The position numbers and the translations under genes are program-made. From Hyperoodon ampullatus (lineage: Eukaryota; Chordata; Mammalia; Artiodactyla; Ziphiidae): DNA of 64,000 bases. Below are positions 1-11,325 of the stretch, piece by piece. Where the stretch lies: NCBI GenBank assembly GCA_949752795.1, contig OX457071.1:76783983-76847982 (forward strand), read 5' to 3'. Positions within the stretch are counted from its first letter, which is position 1. Each line of letters begins with the position of its first letter. Under the pieces are notes generated by a model. The model had not been told where the DNA came from, ran no database searches, and worked only from the letters and a program-made list of their open reading frames with translations.

Positions 1-3000
1 TTCCGTGAGAAATGAAGTCATGGCAGTGCCTCAGCCCGAACACGGCTGGCGCGGGCCAGGAGGGTCTCTGCACACAGCTATCCGTGGGCACGCAGCCGGG
101 GGCCAGGGCAGCACGACGGCTGTGCCCAGGGCCCTGTCGTGGACTGGGTCACCGCTGGCCACCCTCTGACCCAAGTCACAGGTCGATTACTCCCCTCTGG
201 CTCCAATTCCTGCTGCACCATTTGGCCTGCAGGACCCCCAGGCCAGCGAGTGTTCGAGCAGCCTCCCCAGAGGCAGAGGAGCGAGCCTGGGCCCCCCGCC
301 CCGCCCAGGGCTTTCACCAGCTACTTAGCCCTGGAGCCACTTGCCTTTTGTTCCCCTGCAGTCCCAGCAGGAACCTGATGCCAGGCTGCTAGCCCACCAG
401 GCAGAGCACACATTCCAGAACCTGGGCTGCCTGCCAACCGCCCACCAGAGGTCCCCACCCCCAAAACCCAAGCCCGGAGCCTGAGCCCAGGAGCCCAGGC
501 GGATCCCGTGCTGGCATGGTGGGCCCGGGAGGCCTCCCCCGTCACGACCTGCCGCAGACCCGGGGCCCAGAGGCCAGAGACTGGGCACGGCCGGGCTCCA
601 CTGCCCTCACCTTCGGGCTGACTTCGGTGGCTTCCCACATCTTAGCCCTGAAAACAAAACGAAGCACTGCTGGGACGCTGCTGTCAGCGGTTTGGTTACG
701 TGGCCAGACAGTCAAAGGCTGCCCTGGGGTTTGCTGAGTTTGGGGCTTTCTTCTCTCATTGATGACTGTTCCCAGTACCCGACCCCCGACCCCGGGGAGC
801 GCTGAGCCCACATCCTGTCTATCTTGGGGAGCAAGTTGAGGCTACTTCTAAACCTCATCTGGTCTGCTCTCAGTACAGGACACCCAAGCAGAGACCTGCA
901 TCACCGCTGGGGACAGCAGGACCCCCGAGACATCAGAAGAACTGTGAAATGAGGACGAGAAGTTCCCCCGAGGGTTCCAGCACTCCTCTTCGCCCACGTC
1001 TCACAGCGCTGGTTTCCTCTCTCTCTCCATGTCTCTCTCCCTCCCTTTCTCTCTCTCGGCTTTCCTTGAATTTCAGTGACCCCAGATCTAATGGGAAGAC
1101 CACCGTCCGGGGCCCCAGCGCCCTTTGGGGATCTTTTCTGTCTCCTCCGCGCCCCCGCCAGGCCCCGCCCCCTTGGAGGCGGCACCCGCACAGGTGAGGG
1201 TCCCCCCCTCCCCCACCCGCCTCTGCTCCTCCCGTTCCAGCCGCATCCGGAGCCCCAACACACCCTGCGCACAGGCGCTGCAGGTCTCCCCTCCAGCCGG
1301 ACCGTCCTCCCGAAGCACCTTGTGACAGCCCAGGAGCCGCATCCACCTGGGCCCAAAGCAGCGTGTCTGAGGCTGGGCTCACCCTCCCACAAAACCAGCT
1401 CCTTCTCTGACGCCCCTGCACCAGCATCTCCCCAGGCAGCCGGGCCTGGAACCCGCCCCGGTCACCCCGTCTCCCTCTGCTGCGGCATCCACCGTCCCCG
1501 AGCCCCCTCTGTCCCAGCTGCCCCCCCTTCCATCCCCTGCCCAGTCCAAGCAGACTCTTCGACTACGTGCAGAGACCACTGGACAGACCCCCTAGCTGAC
1601 TCCTGTCCTTTGGAATCCAAAAGCTCTAGAGCAGAATCGGGCCTTAGGAAGCACCTCCTGTCTCCCCATGTTCACGGAGGCGGGAGGGAGCGGAGGCCTG
1701 CGGCGGCCGCAGCAGGGCAGGCACCGCAGGATCTGGCTCGTGAACTGACTACAACAAGACTGCAGCCAAGACGCTCGCGAGCGGCGCCAGCATGACCCCA
1801 GCCCATGCCCTGAACACGGCCGTCCCTTCCTGCCCCTGCCGGCCTCCCTTCCCCTTCCCTGGACTCGGTCGTCCCGGCCCCCGGAGCCGCTCCTCCAGGA
1901 AGCCCACTCCCACCCGCTGCTCCTGAACAAGCACTTTCTCGGCCTCTCCCGGGACGCAGCACATCTCCCCTCCGTACAGGCCTCGGTCCTGCTTGAAACC
2001 GTAGACCGCCCGCTCACTTTTTATCCTTTCCAGAACCTTTCCTCCTGAATAAGAAAGAGTTAAGCCGAATGGCGTCATATGGCTCCACAGAAGCTGGTGG
2101 TGGTCCCCAGCCACGGCCTCCTCCCACTGCCACCCCTGCCAGGAAGTGATCAGGGGTGCAGAGGAGGAAAGAGGTGAAACCACCGTACAACGGACCCCAG
2201 GAGCCGTCTGCACAGCAGGAGCGACGCGAAGCGAAGCCCGCCAAAGAGCCTGCGTCGGCTGCGCCCTGGCCCTGCTCCCAGGGTGTGGCTAGCGCGGACC
2301 AGGCTCCACTGCCCCCCGCTCCTATGGAACAGAAGCCAGGCCTGTCCCTGTTCAGGCTGCAAAACCGCAGGCCCACCCTGAGCTCCCTCCTCCCCCGTCC
2401 CACAGAAACTCTCACTGCATTTTCATCAGAAAGGAGTCCCTTCACTCTGAGTTGATATTTTGTATTTTGTTGCCCAAAGCACCATCATGAAACAAACAGG
2501 GGGAAACGGTTTCATGAGAAAACAGAGAGGCGACCTTCGAACTCCCGCCCGGTTCTCAAGGCCAAAGGCAGGCGGTGCTGGAATGGAGGGGGACAGGCCC
2601 CATGTGGTGGCAGAACACAGCATAGCAACACGGAAGGTGTCACCTCTCAAGGCCCTGTCACCACTTGTGCGCCCCTCTGGCTCCTGTTGGCTGTCACAGG
2701 CCTGAGCCTGGTCACGTTGGTCATTTCTCCAAGAAGCCAGAACGGGGGGTGGGCAGGATGTGGCTGCTTCAGGGGATGCCCGGGGGAGGGGGAGCGTCCC
2801 TCACACCCCCCTCTGCTGATGCACAGAAAGGCAGTCAACAGCCGCAAGAAGAGCTGCGTTTCCACGAAAACAGGCTTCCAGCCTCCCGAGCTATTTCTAT
2901 GGAAATATAATGTACCACTGGGTATAAATAGAACTCACAGCCGCTAGGAATTTTCTTTTCTTTTCTTTGTCCCTCTATAGAAGCTAAAGATATTCACACC

Positions 3001-5340
3001 ATACGAAGAAAAACTAGTGGAGAATAATTTAAGACCCCTTTGAAACGCCTGCTTGGGCTATTTTTACTTTTTCTCATTCCATTGAGACAAAAGGTTCTAA
3101 AAATGGACTTGGAAAAGCCAAGTTCTGATACAGCCATTGGGTGAGTTCCTTGAGAGCAGGCGCCCCACACTGCATTCCTCTGTGTCCCCGCAAGTGACCG
3201 AACAGGGCAGGGGGTAGGGGCGCGTGTGGGTGGAGGAGTCTTACAGAAGGGAGAAGATGCGGCGGCCCTCCCAGAGTTTCAGGACCGCAAACAAGTTCCA
3301 CGAAGGAACATTCTGTTCTGTAAACCCAGCAGCGTGAACAGGACCTCACAGCTGAACGAGCCAAGACGCAAGGGCCGTCCAGGGAGGGAGCAACATGCAC
3401 AGAAGCGAAGACCTTCAGGGCCTGGGGTGGGACCTGGGGCTGAGGCTGGAAGTGACGCGGGCCCAAGCCTGGACTCGGGGCCCTGAGGACTCGGGGACTC
3501 AGTCACGGGGCAGCAGGAGCCAAGGAAGACCTTCTGAGGAGAGCAAGCCCATGGTCAAAGCTAAGCCACGTAGTGGACACACAGGCCATAGGGAAGACGC
3601 GGCGGGCCCGGGGGGCGCAGAGGAGAAGGCAGGGCGATGGCAGCGTGGGGAGGAGCTTATTCCTGGGACTTGGCGGTGGATGAGACGTGAGCAGGGCAGC
3701 AGGGGAAGGAGCGAGGCGCCAGACTGAGGGAGGGGCCGGTCCCCGGCAGCTGCGGATCCCACCTCAGCTGCTCTGCCCCGGGGCCTCTGGAGGCTTGACA
3801 CGGGGCGCAGTGGAGCTAGAGCCGAGGTGGCTGGGAGCCCAGCACGGAGGGGTCAGAAGGGCCAGGGAGCCACGGAGGACACAGGCAGGGGCAGGGCAGA
3901 GAGGAGGGAACCGGGGTGGAGGGTTGCCGTGGGCCCTGCTCGCCTTGGACAGGACCGGCTGCCCCGAACCGACCTCCTGAAGTCGGAGCCCCCCCGGAGC
4001 CCAGACCCGGCCAGCTCGTGTAAGGGCACTTGGAAGGGCTTCTCCCTAGTCCTTGGCCCCCTCCAGCGGAAGAAGCCCGCTGACCACTCACAACGCCAGA
4101 GGGAAGAGAGCTGTGCCCTCTAGTTCCCTGGTCTCAGCCAGCCCGTCTCTGTCCAGAGCATGAACATAAAACAAGGGAAAGGTCACTCAGTTACACGAAG
4201 CCAGTGATCTCTGTGAAGCACCAAGGCCCTCCCCGCGTTCAGTTAACCTTGTTTTAAGCCTTAGACTTGCCCTGTAAAGCTAGAGCTCCTGTATTTCTAG
4301 ACAACACCAAATATTGCCTCAGCAATTATCACACACACGGAAACAGTTCCTGCATGAGGGCCTTCTGAAACGTGCACACTGGACCATGACTTCTTAAATG
4401 CATTTCAACCCATGTCCACAGGCTGACTGCCGTCTCTACCGGCCCTCCCCGCCGGGAGCCGGGGGGCCCGCTGGTGAAGACAGCTCTTGGCCACATGCAG
4501 GCGGAGGTGGCCATCACTGAGGAGCCATGACTCGGGACCCCGACAGCCGGGGTGGACGTCACACGAGTCCTCTGAGAGCCCAGGGGCCCAGGAGGCTCGA
4601 CAGAGGCCACCCCTGGGCCGCCGCCCTCCTTTCTCCTGGTCCTGATTCTGTGTCCCAGCCACTGTGCTGACCTGGCCTGACTTGGCCTCAGGGCGAATCC
4701 CCATCTCCGGCTCCTTGTCGGGTGGCTCGGTTCAGCATCCGGACAGTTCCCCCAGTTGCTGCTCTGTTTCGGCATTTCTCCCCGGGGCGTCCCTGACCCG
4801 GTAGCCCAGTCCACGGCCCCTCTCCTGATGCCTGTGCAGCGTTTCCTCAATATGACCGGCAGAGTGTTCTCTCATGGGAAAAAACCCAAAGGAAAGAGAA
4901 TCTAGAAATGCGGAAGGAAAAGCACCTTTCCCTCCTTTCTGGGGAAAACTGAGTTCTCTCAGGCAGCGATGGAGGTGCGTCTTGTGGTCACAGACACCCG
5001 CGCCAGGGCTGCCTGGGCACCCGACTTCCCGAGGACGAGGAAGAGGGGTCAGGGGATTCAGCAGGAATAAAGGAAGCCCTGTCCACCCCTGCACTCAGCA
5101 CCCCGTAAGGAGCAGCAGGACGTGTCAGCAGAAAGACGACCCCAGGCTCCGCTGCAGGGACACGGAACACCGAGCACGTCCAGCAAGCCCTGGTCCTGGA
5201 GGAACCCAACAGCCTCACAGACGAGCCGCACGAACCAGAGAGCGGATGGCGGTGACAGGTGGCTTCTGTTCCAGGTCAAGCACCAGAGCAGCCGTGAGGA
5301 GACAAAATAAACTCACACTCATTCTCCTAAAATGAAGCTC
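1..5340. other. GC-rich unique DNA, no gene recognised
   Basis: This stretch is visibly GC-rich with scattered CpGs and CT-rich runs, for example CTCTCTC tracts near 1015-1060. Long open frames occur (239 codons at 1076-1795 on the plus strand, several of 130-170 codons on the minus strand). Their translations are dominated by Pro, Arg, Gly, Ala and Ser, overlap each other on both strands and show no domain I know, so they are read as chance frames. Short stretches look like worn L2 sequence, such as 3138-3210. It could be intron or UTR of an unrecognised gene. Confidence 0.5.
3138..3210 (+). mobile_element. L2-like 3' fragment (weak)
   Basis: The order of words (CCTTGAGAGCAGG, then CTCTGTGTCCCCGCAAG) resembles the L2 3' region, in which 'ctccttgagggcaggg' is followed by 'tgtatccccagcacc'. 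It is short and diverged, so the assignment is tentative. Confidence 0.35.
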
Positions 5341-5944
5341 ACTGTCACAGCTGTGGTATGAGATGGATATGCTTATTAAAGAGAGTGTGTGTCTCTAGCA
5401 GCTTTTCTGGGCCAATGGGAAGAAAAGTAATAAGTGATTTTGTTAATCATTATGACCACTGTCATGCCCTTTACAAAATATAAAAGCATCAACAAATTAA
5501 AACAATTCTCACTCTGAGTCATAATAAAAATTCATTAATTCAGACTCTACAGGTACCTTTTAAGAAACATTTTAAGAAAACCAACGTTATCCCTTTATTA
5601 GGAGAGTAAACGAGACTGGGGAAAATGCTACGACACCTAAGAGGGGAAATGCAGACCGTTCTTCAGAGCTGCCCTGACAGGTAAGTGCTGAGTTGTTCAT
5701 TAACATTGATGAGCTGATCACCTGTCTCTCAGCCATTCGACAAACCACGCACCCCGAGCCTTCCATGTGCAGCCCGATTCAAGGCGCTGGGAGTCCCACG
5801 GCAGAGCAGACAGACATGCTGCCTGGCCCGGCACCTGAAACGTGATGACATATTTGACGACAAAAACAAGATCCTGCAAGTCAAGTTTATGAGAAATAAA
5901 TCATGTATGCGGAAGTACTCTTGAAAACTGAAGTGTTATCCAAA
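5341..5944. other. AT-richer unique DNA with L2 trace
   Basis: Base composition drops in GC right after about 5340. Around 5725-5860 the words CCATTCGACAAAC, CCTTCCATGTGCAG and AAGGCGCTGGGAGTC follow the order of an antisense L2 3' end. Nothing else is recognised. Confidence 0.35.
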
Positions 5945-6339
5945 TGTTAGCCAACTTTTTTTTTTTTTTTTGGCTGCGTTGGGTCTTCGTTGCTGTGCGC
6001 GGGCTTTCTCTAGTTGCAGCGAGCGGGGGCTGCTCTTCGCTGTGGTGCACGGGCTTCTCACTGCAGTGGCTTCTCTTGTTGTGGAGCAAAGGCTCTAGGC
6101 ACACAGGCTTCAGTAGCTGTAGAGGGCTCTAGAGCACAGGCTCAGTAGTTGTGGCATGCAGGCTCTGTAGTTGCGACTCATGGGCTCTAGAGCACACGCT
6201 CAGTAGTTGCAGCACACAGGCTTACTTGCTCCGCAGCATGTGGGATCTTCCCAGGCCAGAGCTCGAACCCATGTCCCCTGCATTGGCAGGTGGATTCTTA
6301 ACCACTACACCACCAGGGAAGTCCCTGTTAGCCAACTTT
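5945..6339 (-). mobile_element. CHR-type tRNA SINE, antisense, long form, with TSD
   Basis: The poly(T) run at about 5959-5976 is the reversed A tail. Reading the minus strand, the element starts at about 6325 with GACTTCCCTGGTGGTGTAG, a tRNA-derived head with A-box and B-box (GGGTTCGAGCTC). It continues into a long internal part ending GAAGACCCAACGCAGCC before the A tail. A 14-base target-site duplication, TGTTAGCCAACTTT, flanks it (5945-5958 and 6326-6339). Sequence is visibly more diverged from the other copies, so it belongs to an older or separate CHR subfamily. It is a polymerase III retroposon mobilised by L1, not a tRNA gene. Confidence 0.9.
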
Positions 6340-6444
6340 ATCCACACAATCCCAGTTATCTATGTTCTTAAACCAGGAAAAACTTAATCTGTTTTCAAAT
6401 ATTCCAGAATGCAGACTTTCCCCTTAATTTGGAAAGAGCTTTCC

Positions 6445-6605
6445 CTCCATTTAATCTTGTTTAACTCTGATATGACTGTGTATCTAGCAGAGATTTGAGG
6501 TTCTGGGATCAAATTATACCACTTTAGAGGTAAGGAAGCCAAGGTCCAGGAAAATTACGTGACCCACCCAAGGCCAAATAGCAAGTTGGTAGCCAAACCA
6601 GAACA
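6445..6605 (-). mobile_element. MIR SINE, antisense
   Basis: GAGGTAAGGAAGCCAAGGTCC followed by CACCCAAGGCCAAATAGCAAG is the reverse of the MIR core ('gctagctgtgtgaccttgggcaag ... cctcatctgtaaa'). The ends are vague because the element is old. Confidence 0.65.
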
Positions 6606-7260
6606 AACGCCCAAGTCTCCTGATGAGGCAAAAAATCTTTTTTCCACAAACTGCTTGGTTTGTCCTCTATTGGAAAATCACACTGAGTGAAGATACTTAC
6701 GATACAGATTGCCAAGAAAGGCTTAGTATGCATAATATATAAACATCCCCCACGAGCAAATAAGAAAAAGTCAAGAGAGAAAATAAAAATAGGCAAAGAT
6801 ATCAACAGACAATGCCCGGAAGAGGGAATCTAAATTGTCCGGAAAATATATACATCACATCACTAGTAATCAGGAAAATGAAAAATGAAGCAAAACATAA
6901 TTCCACATAAGCAAACTTCTGAAGTCTGGAAACACCCCGTGAGGGCTGGAGCATGGAGCAGGGAGAACCCCGCCCCTGTGTGTCAGAGGACAGGAGCATC
7001 CACCAGTGTGGCCACACTGAACAGCAGCCTGGCAACACCTCGTGAAGTCAGACCACCACCAACTCCGCGCTGTGGACGCACTCCAGAGAAGTTCCAGGCA
7101 TGCTGCACAAGGAGACGTGGACAGGAATTTTTTTTTTGCAGCATTTTAATAGGGAAAATATTGGAAACAACTTAAATATACCTTGATACAGTCAAAAATC
7201 AATTGGGAATAGATAAATTCTAACTTATTCATACAATAGCAAGATGGAGAACATTTAAAG
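6606..7260. other. Unique DNA, nothing recognised
   Basis: Moderately AT-rich. It contains a 9-base T run at about 7129-7137. Short open frames on both strands show no family resemblance. Confidence 0.4.
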
Positions 7261-7538
7261 TGAATTAACTCGCTATATTTAAAATGGATAACTAACAAGG
7301 ACCTACTGTATAGCACAGGGAACTATGCTCAATATTCTGTAATAATCTAATTGGGAAAAGAATTTGAAAAAGAATAGATACATGTATAGGTATAACTGAA
7401 TCAATTTGTTGTACACCAGAAACTAACAGAACGTTGTGAATCAACTATACTCCAACATAAAATAAAAAGTTAAAAAAAAAATAGTTTACCCAAAATAATA
7501 AAAAATAAACAAATAAATAAACATAAAATGAATTAACT
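7261..7538 (+). mobile_element. 5'-truncated L1 3' end with TSD
   Basis: From about 7281 the sequence follows the cetartiodactyl L1 3' UTR: ATGGATAACTAACAAGGACC, then TAGCACAGGGAACTATGC, then CTATACTCCAACATAAAATAAA. An A-rich tail runs to about 7528. The 10-base repeat TGAATTAACT at 7261-7270 and 7529-7538 is the likely target-site duplication. The inserted part is only about 258 bases and carries no coding sequence. Confidence 0.85.
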
Positions 7539-8271
7539 AGTTCTACACATACCTACAGGACTAGGTCTCCGATGTATAATTATGAGAGGCAAAATAGTGC
7601 AAAATATAAGCTGTACAGTAGGGCACTGTTTGTATGATTTTTAAATACCCCCAAAATACCATATATTATTTTAATTTTATACATACTTACATAGCAGAGA
7701 TGAAAAGAGGATTTGCTTTGCAGGGAAGGTACTAAAACGCAGATGTAAATAGTACATGCCTGCTTCAGGATAATGATTTTCTCTGGAGGAAGGGTGAGAA
7801 ATTACAGCCAGAGGCTGGGCCAGTACTGTGGAGGGCATTCAACTGTACCTCTGTTTTTATTTCCTTTTAAAAAGATAAGGCAAAATGTTATGTTTTTGCC
7901 TGTACTTCTCTGTTTGCTTTATTTAAATATTTTATAACCAAATTCAATTGAGAAAAGAAATTCTTACTAATAAGAAATTCTTATTGATTAATACAACTTG
8001 TCCTATATATATATTAAAAACCCAATGTGCCGAGCAGAATGTGAATCTAAACAACGTGTGGGTGTCTGTGGGGAAATCTGTCCTTATATGAGTCTTTGCC
8101 TATTTCCTGCTGGGGTCCACAAAAGGAGTAAATTGAAAGAGAAATCTTTAAGCACTCTTCCTGATTAACGTGAAGGATTCTTGGATTGCTCGGCCTCAGT
8201 GATTTTCTTTCCAGAAGATAATGTTCCTAGACGCTTCTTAGCTATCCCACAGTGCTCCGTTATTCTTGCTT
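7539..8271. other. AT-rich unique DNA, nothing recognised
   Basis: AT-rich spacer with several short homopolymers and a TATATATA run near 8005. No repeat family or coding pattern could be assigned. Confidence 0.4.
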
Positions 8272-8445
8272 CATAGATAGATCATAGATGATAGACCAAT
8301 CAATGATAGAGATCAATAATAAATGATAGATAACAGATATAGATCAGTAATAGATGATAGATAACAGATAGACAAATGACAGGTAATAGATAGATGACAG
8401 ACAATAGATAGATATAGATGATAGACAGACAGATAGATAGATAGA
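8272..8445 (+). repeat. Imperfect GATA/GACA microsatellite
   Basis: A run of about 174 bases is built from ATAGATAG, ATGATAGA, AACAGATA and GACAGACA words. It ends in clean (GATA)n at about 8431-8445. Interruptions are frequent, which suggests an old locus with a purer, possibly variable 3' end. Confidence 0.9.
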
Positions 8446-10161
8446 ATGACTCGTCCAGCCCATGAGGGAGTAGCTTTCTCTCCTAACGATTTATAAGATA
8501 TTGGAGTTGGGGGGAAGGCTTGGGATATGAAAGGCCCTGGAGAGAAAAGGCTGGGCCTTAACTCCCCTCTTCTTGAATGTGGGCTGGACTTAGTGACCTA
8601 ATTCCAAAGAACAGAGTGCAGAAAGGGGAGAACAGTCACGTTTCCAGTGCAGAGGCCTGGCAGACACACCTTTCTCACGTGCACGTTCGACCGCACCAGA
8701 GATGTGCCCTCGGACGGGATGTGCTTAGAAAGAACTGCATGCCTGTGGTGTTCTGGCCCAAACCCGTAACCCCAGAGTCAGGACTTTCCCGTGACTTTCT
8801 CTCTGACCCTAAGTTTGCCCTCATTTGCCACGTCCCATGAGTGCCGCCTCCGCGGAGGTGCTGAGCGATAATATTAACGTCGGGTGGAGGGAGGGCCAAA
8901 TGGCTTTTGAGATTCTCTTCTCAAGCCCTGAGACATTGAGTCGATACACTCAACTGTCCTCAAAACCAGGAATCAGCTGATTCAAAATGCTGCCACCGTC
9001 AGGATTATAATCATTACACAGACTTCAGATCAAATTTTCTGGTGCCTGGATTGGAAGCTAATTGTTCCATAAGCTACTGATTAAGCCTCCTGACTGAAGC
9101 TCACTTGTCCCCAAGTATGGAGTGGGCACTGCTGCTACTGGGGGGCTGACCCTCAGCAGGAGGGCACCCGTGAGTGCACTGCCCCCGGGACGCACCCGTC
9201 GCCTCCCAGCCACATCCTGCCTCTCCAGCCCCGGAGCCTCCACCCTGCCCCTCACCCGGCAGCTGCTTTAGCCTCAGACACTCACCTCTTCCTCGGCAAG
9301 CCCTCCCCCGGCCAGTCCTGGCCACGTCCCGGAGCCCCCGGCCCTCCGTGTCTGAACAGTCATCAAGGTTTCCATCGCACGTTCAATGTCTGCACCCCCG
9401 TAGGCTACCCCTCTGCTTTGTCCAGCCCTATAGCACCAGGGCCACCTGTGCCACGCACCTGCCCAGCACACCCCAGATGTTCACCTAACCACTGTTGAAG
9501 GACGTGATTTACACGCTCCGGGCAGGAGGTCACCCCCACTCCCCTGTGCAAACGAGCGGCAGGAATTGACCACGAAAGTAGGCAGAGCGGTCGATTCAGA
9601 CAAGTGGCGTGGAAAGGTCTCCTCAACTCTGAGATCTGAGAGGGTTAAGACCTTGCTTCAGAGGGAGGGGGGAGGGAATACAAAGCCCCATCTTCAGGAG
9701 AATAAATTAAATGTACAAGAGCTAGGACATTTATGCATTATGACCAGACTCCTTAAATACTGATATTACCTTGGAAAAACAGATGGCAAAGTAAGGGGAA
9801 GTCCTCCCCACAGCTGTGCTCCCCTTCAGGGCCCTCAGTCCTTAAAACACTAGGTCAGAAACCTGGTCCCAGAGAGCAGCACTGCCAAAGGAACCAAAGA
9901 CGTGATCACTGTCCAGAAACCACCGTGCTCGGCTTCCTCCTGCCACTGTTATTGGAACCAGTACAGAAGCCCAAGGTTGAATTTTGGCTTTGAAAAATAA
10001 TGTGAGTAGTGAAAAGAGTTCCTTCTAAGCATCTTGTTTTCTCATACAATTCAACAGCACTGTTTACTCTGAAAAAAAAAAGACAAATTTAGCCTTAAGA
10101 ACCTAACCTGTGCCCCTAAAAAAAAAATACTGAAACTCAAATATTTCAAGGTGAAAAAGAG
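8446..10161. other. Unique DNA, nothing recognised
   Basis: Mixed composition. A GC-rich patch lies at about 9150-9480. A 12-base perfect palindrome, CCTCCGCGGAGG, lies at 8847-8858. Short frames on both strands look random. Several A runs lie at 10070-10130, just before the unidentified frame that follows. Confidence 0.4.
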
Positions 10162-10521
10162 ATGATCGTCCTGAAGCATCCTTTTCAGCATATGGTGCAG
10201 CACGTGTGGTCACAGAGCCTGAAAGCAGCTGCCGATGGCCAGAACTTCCACCTCTCCTCTCTCTGTGGCCACGATCATAAGAGAGAGGACCAGTTCTCCG
10301 TGATTTTCAACATGCACAGGGACTGTGATTTCCACGAGTTTCCAGACCCCACCCACCACATCCCACTTCGGGTAGAGAAGGTCGTTAATATTAACCAGCT
10401 AATGCTCCAGCTTCCATCACGTGAGGGAAAGACGCTACTTGTTGCCCAAACAGCCACATACCAAATGCATGAATTCATGGTGACTCTTAAAAACAGCACC
10501 TGGAGAAATTTCCATCGCTGA
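10162..10521 (+). CDS. Unidentified 119-codon open frame, possible retrocopy fragment
   Basis: One clean frame runs from ATG to TGA and gives 119 residues. It begins MIVLKHPFQHMVQHVWSQ and includes REDQFSVIFNMHRDCDFHEF and ends TLKNSTWRNFHR. I do not recognise a family. Composition is balanced (His-rich, mixed charged and hydrophobic residues) rather than the Pro/Arg/Ser bias of chance frames in GC-rich DNA. The frame stays open for a further ~75 codons after its stop. No signal peptide, membrane segment or zinc-binding pattern is evident. The surrounding DNA is AT-rich with A runs about 40-90 bases upstream. No splice context was established. It may be a worn processed pseudogene, an exon, or chance. 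Confidence 0.22.
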   Translation: MIVLKHPFQHMVQHVWSQSLKAAADGQNFHLSSLCGHDHKREDQFSVIFNMHRDCDFHEFPDPTHHIPLRVEKVVNINQLMLQLPSREGKTLLVAQTATYQMHEFMVTLKNSTWRNFHR

Positions 10522-10762
10522 GCACAGATTGCACCGTCACTGCTGCCAGACTCGAAGGACACAGTACCACACTCACCACCAGGGCACCAGAAGGACAACT
10601 GGACCAGCCTCCTTGGAGGACTGGACAGGGAAAAAGCTTTGTCGACTCAGGATACCATCTGTGCCCTAACAGTGACTGACTACACAGTAATAGATCATCC
10701 TCATAAATGCCTCTCCCTAAGTGTCAAAATGTACATAAAGTTTATTTACCTTTATCATTTTA

Positions 10763-10852
10763 ATTATTTGTTATGATGTTACTTATTTCATCATTACTTA
10801 TTCTGTTATTATTTGTTATGACGTTACTTATTTTGTTACAAGCAGACTGAGG
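10763..10852 (+). repeat. Approx. 45-bp imperfect tandem duplication
   Basis: ATTATTTGTTATGA(T/C)GTTAC occurs at 10763 and again at 10808, an exact 45-base offset. The first 26 or so bases match with one change and the rest of the second copy has drifted. The unit is AT-rich. Confidence 0.7.
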
Positions 10853-11184
10853 ACTTGACTTGTGCAGGCTGCCCCCAGTGCTATGTGGATCAGAAGCCAG
10901 GCTTCCTGAGACTCTGAGTGTTTTTACCAACACCAGGGCTCACATGACGAAGGAATATTTTTTAAGTCTGTGGGTTTCTCTAAATTTTTTTTAATTAAGA
11001 ATGAGGATTGGTCTTTGGCCTTCTAGTTTACGCATCTTCAATTCCCGTCCCAGCTGTCAGCCTTGGACAAGAGAGACAGTGAATCTTGCAAATCTGATAA
11101 ACTACAAACTGATCCAGCAAAGCATTTTCCAGTCCTGGATGATATTGTTCAATGCTGAATGGAGCAATGATCATCACTGTTGAT
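10853..11184. other. Unique DNA, nothing recognised
   Basis: AT-rich spacer between the 45-bp duplication and a MIR. A 60-codon frame at 11001-11183 has no recognisable similarity. Confidence 0.35.
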
Positions 11185-11325
11185 TGTGGTCAAATGACCT
11201 CAATGTCTCCAGCCTCAGTTTCCTCACCCACTTAGATAATAAAGATAATCAGCCTTCTTAAAGGACTTCTGTGAGCATTTAAAAGAGGACACATTTAAAA
11301 GCACAATGCATGACACACAGAAGAT
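11185..11325 (+). mobile_element. MIR SINE fragment
   Basis: CAAATGACCTCAATGTCTCC then GCCTCAGTTTCCTCACCCAC then GACTTCTGTGAGCATTTAAA follow the MIR core and 3' part in order. Only the second half of the element is clear. Confidence 0.7.

Noticed and set aside
1076..1795. 239-codon frame in GC-rich DNA
   Set aside because: Pro/Arg/Ser-biased and overlapped by several other frames on both strands, with no recognisable motif or splice context.
2921..2935. TATA-box-like GTATAAATAG
   Set aside because: An isolated AT-rich word in otherwise plain DNA. No initiator, CpG island or exon is seen near it.
8272..8445. CRISPR-like direct repeats
   Set aside because: The repeated units are 4-base microsatellite words with no spacers, in a mammalian genome.
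8847..8858. 12-base perfect palindrome CCTCCGCGGAGG
   Set aside because: Short palindromes of this size are expected by chance, and nothing around it suggests function.
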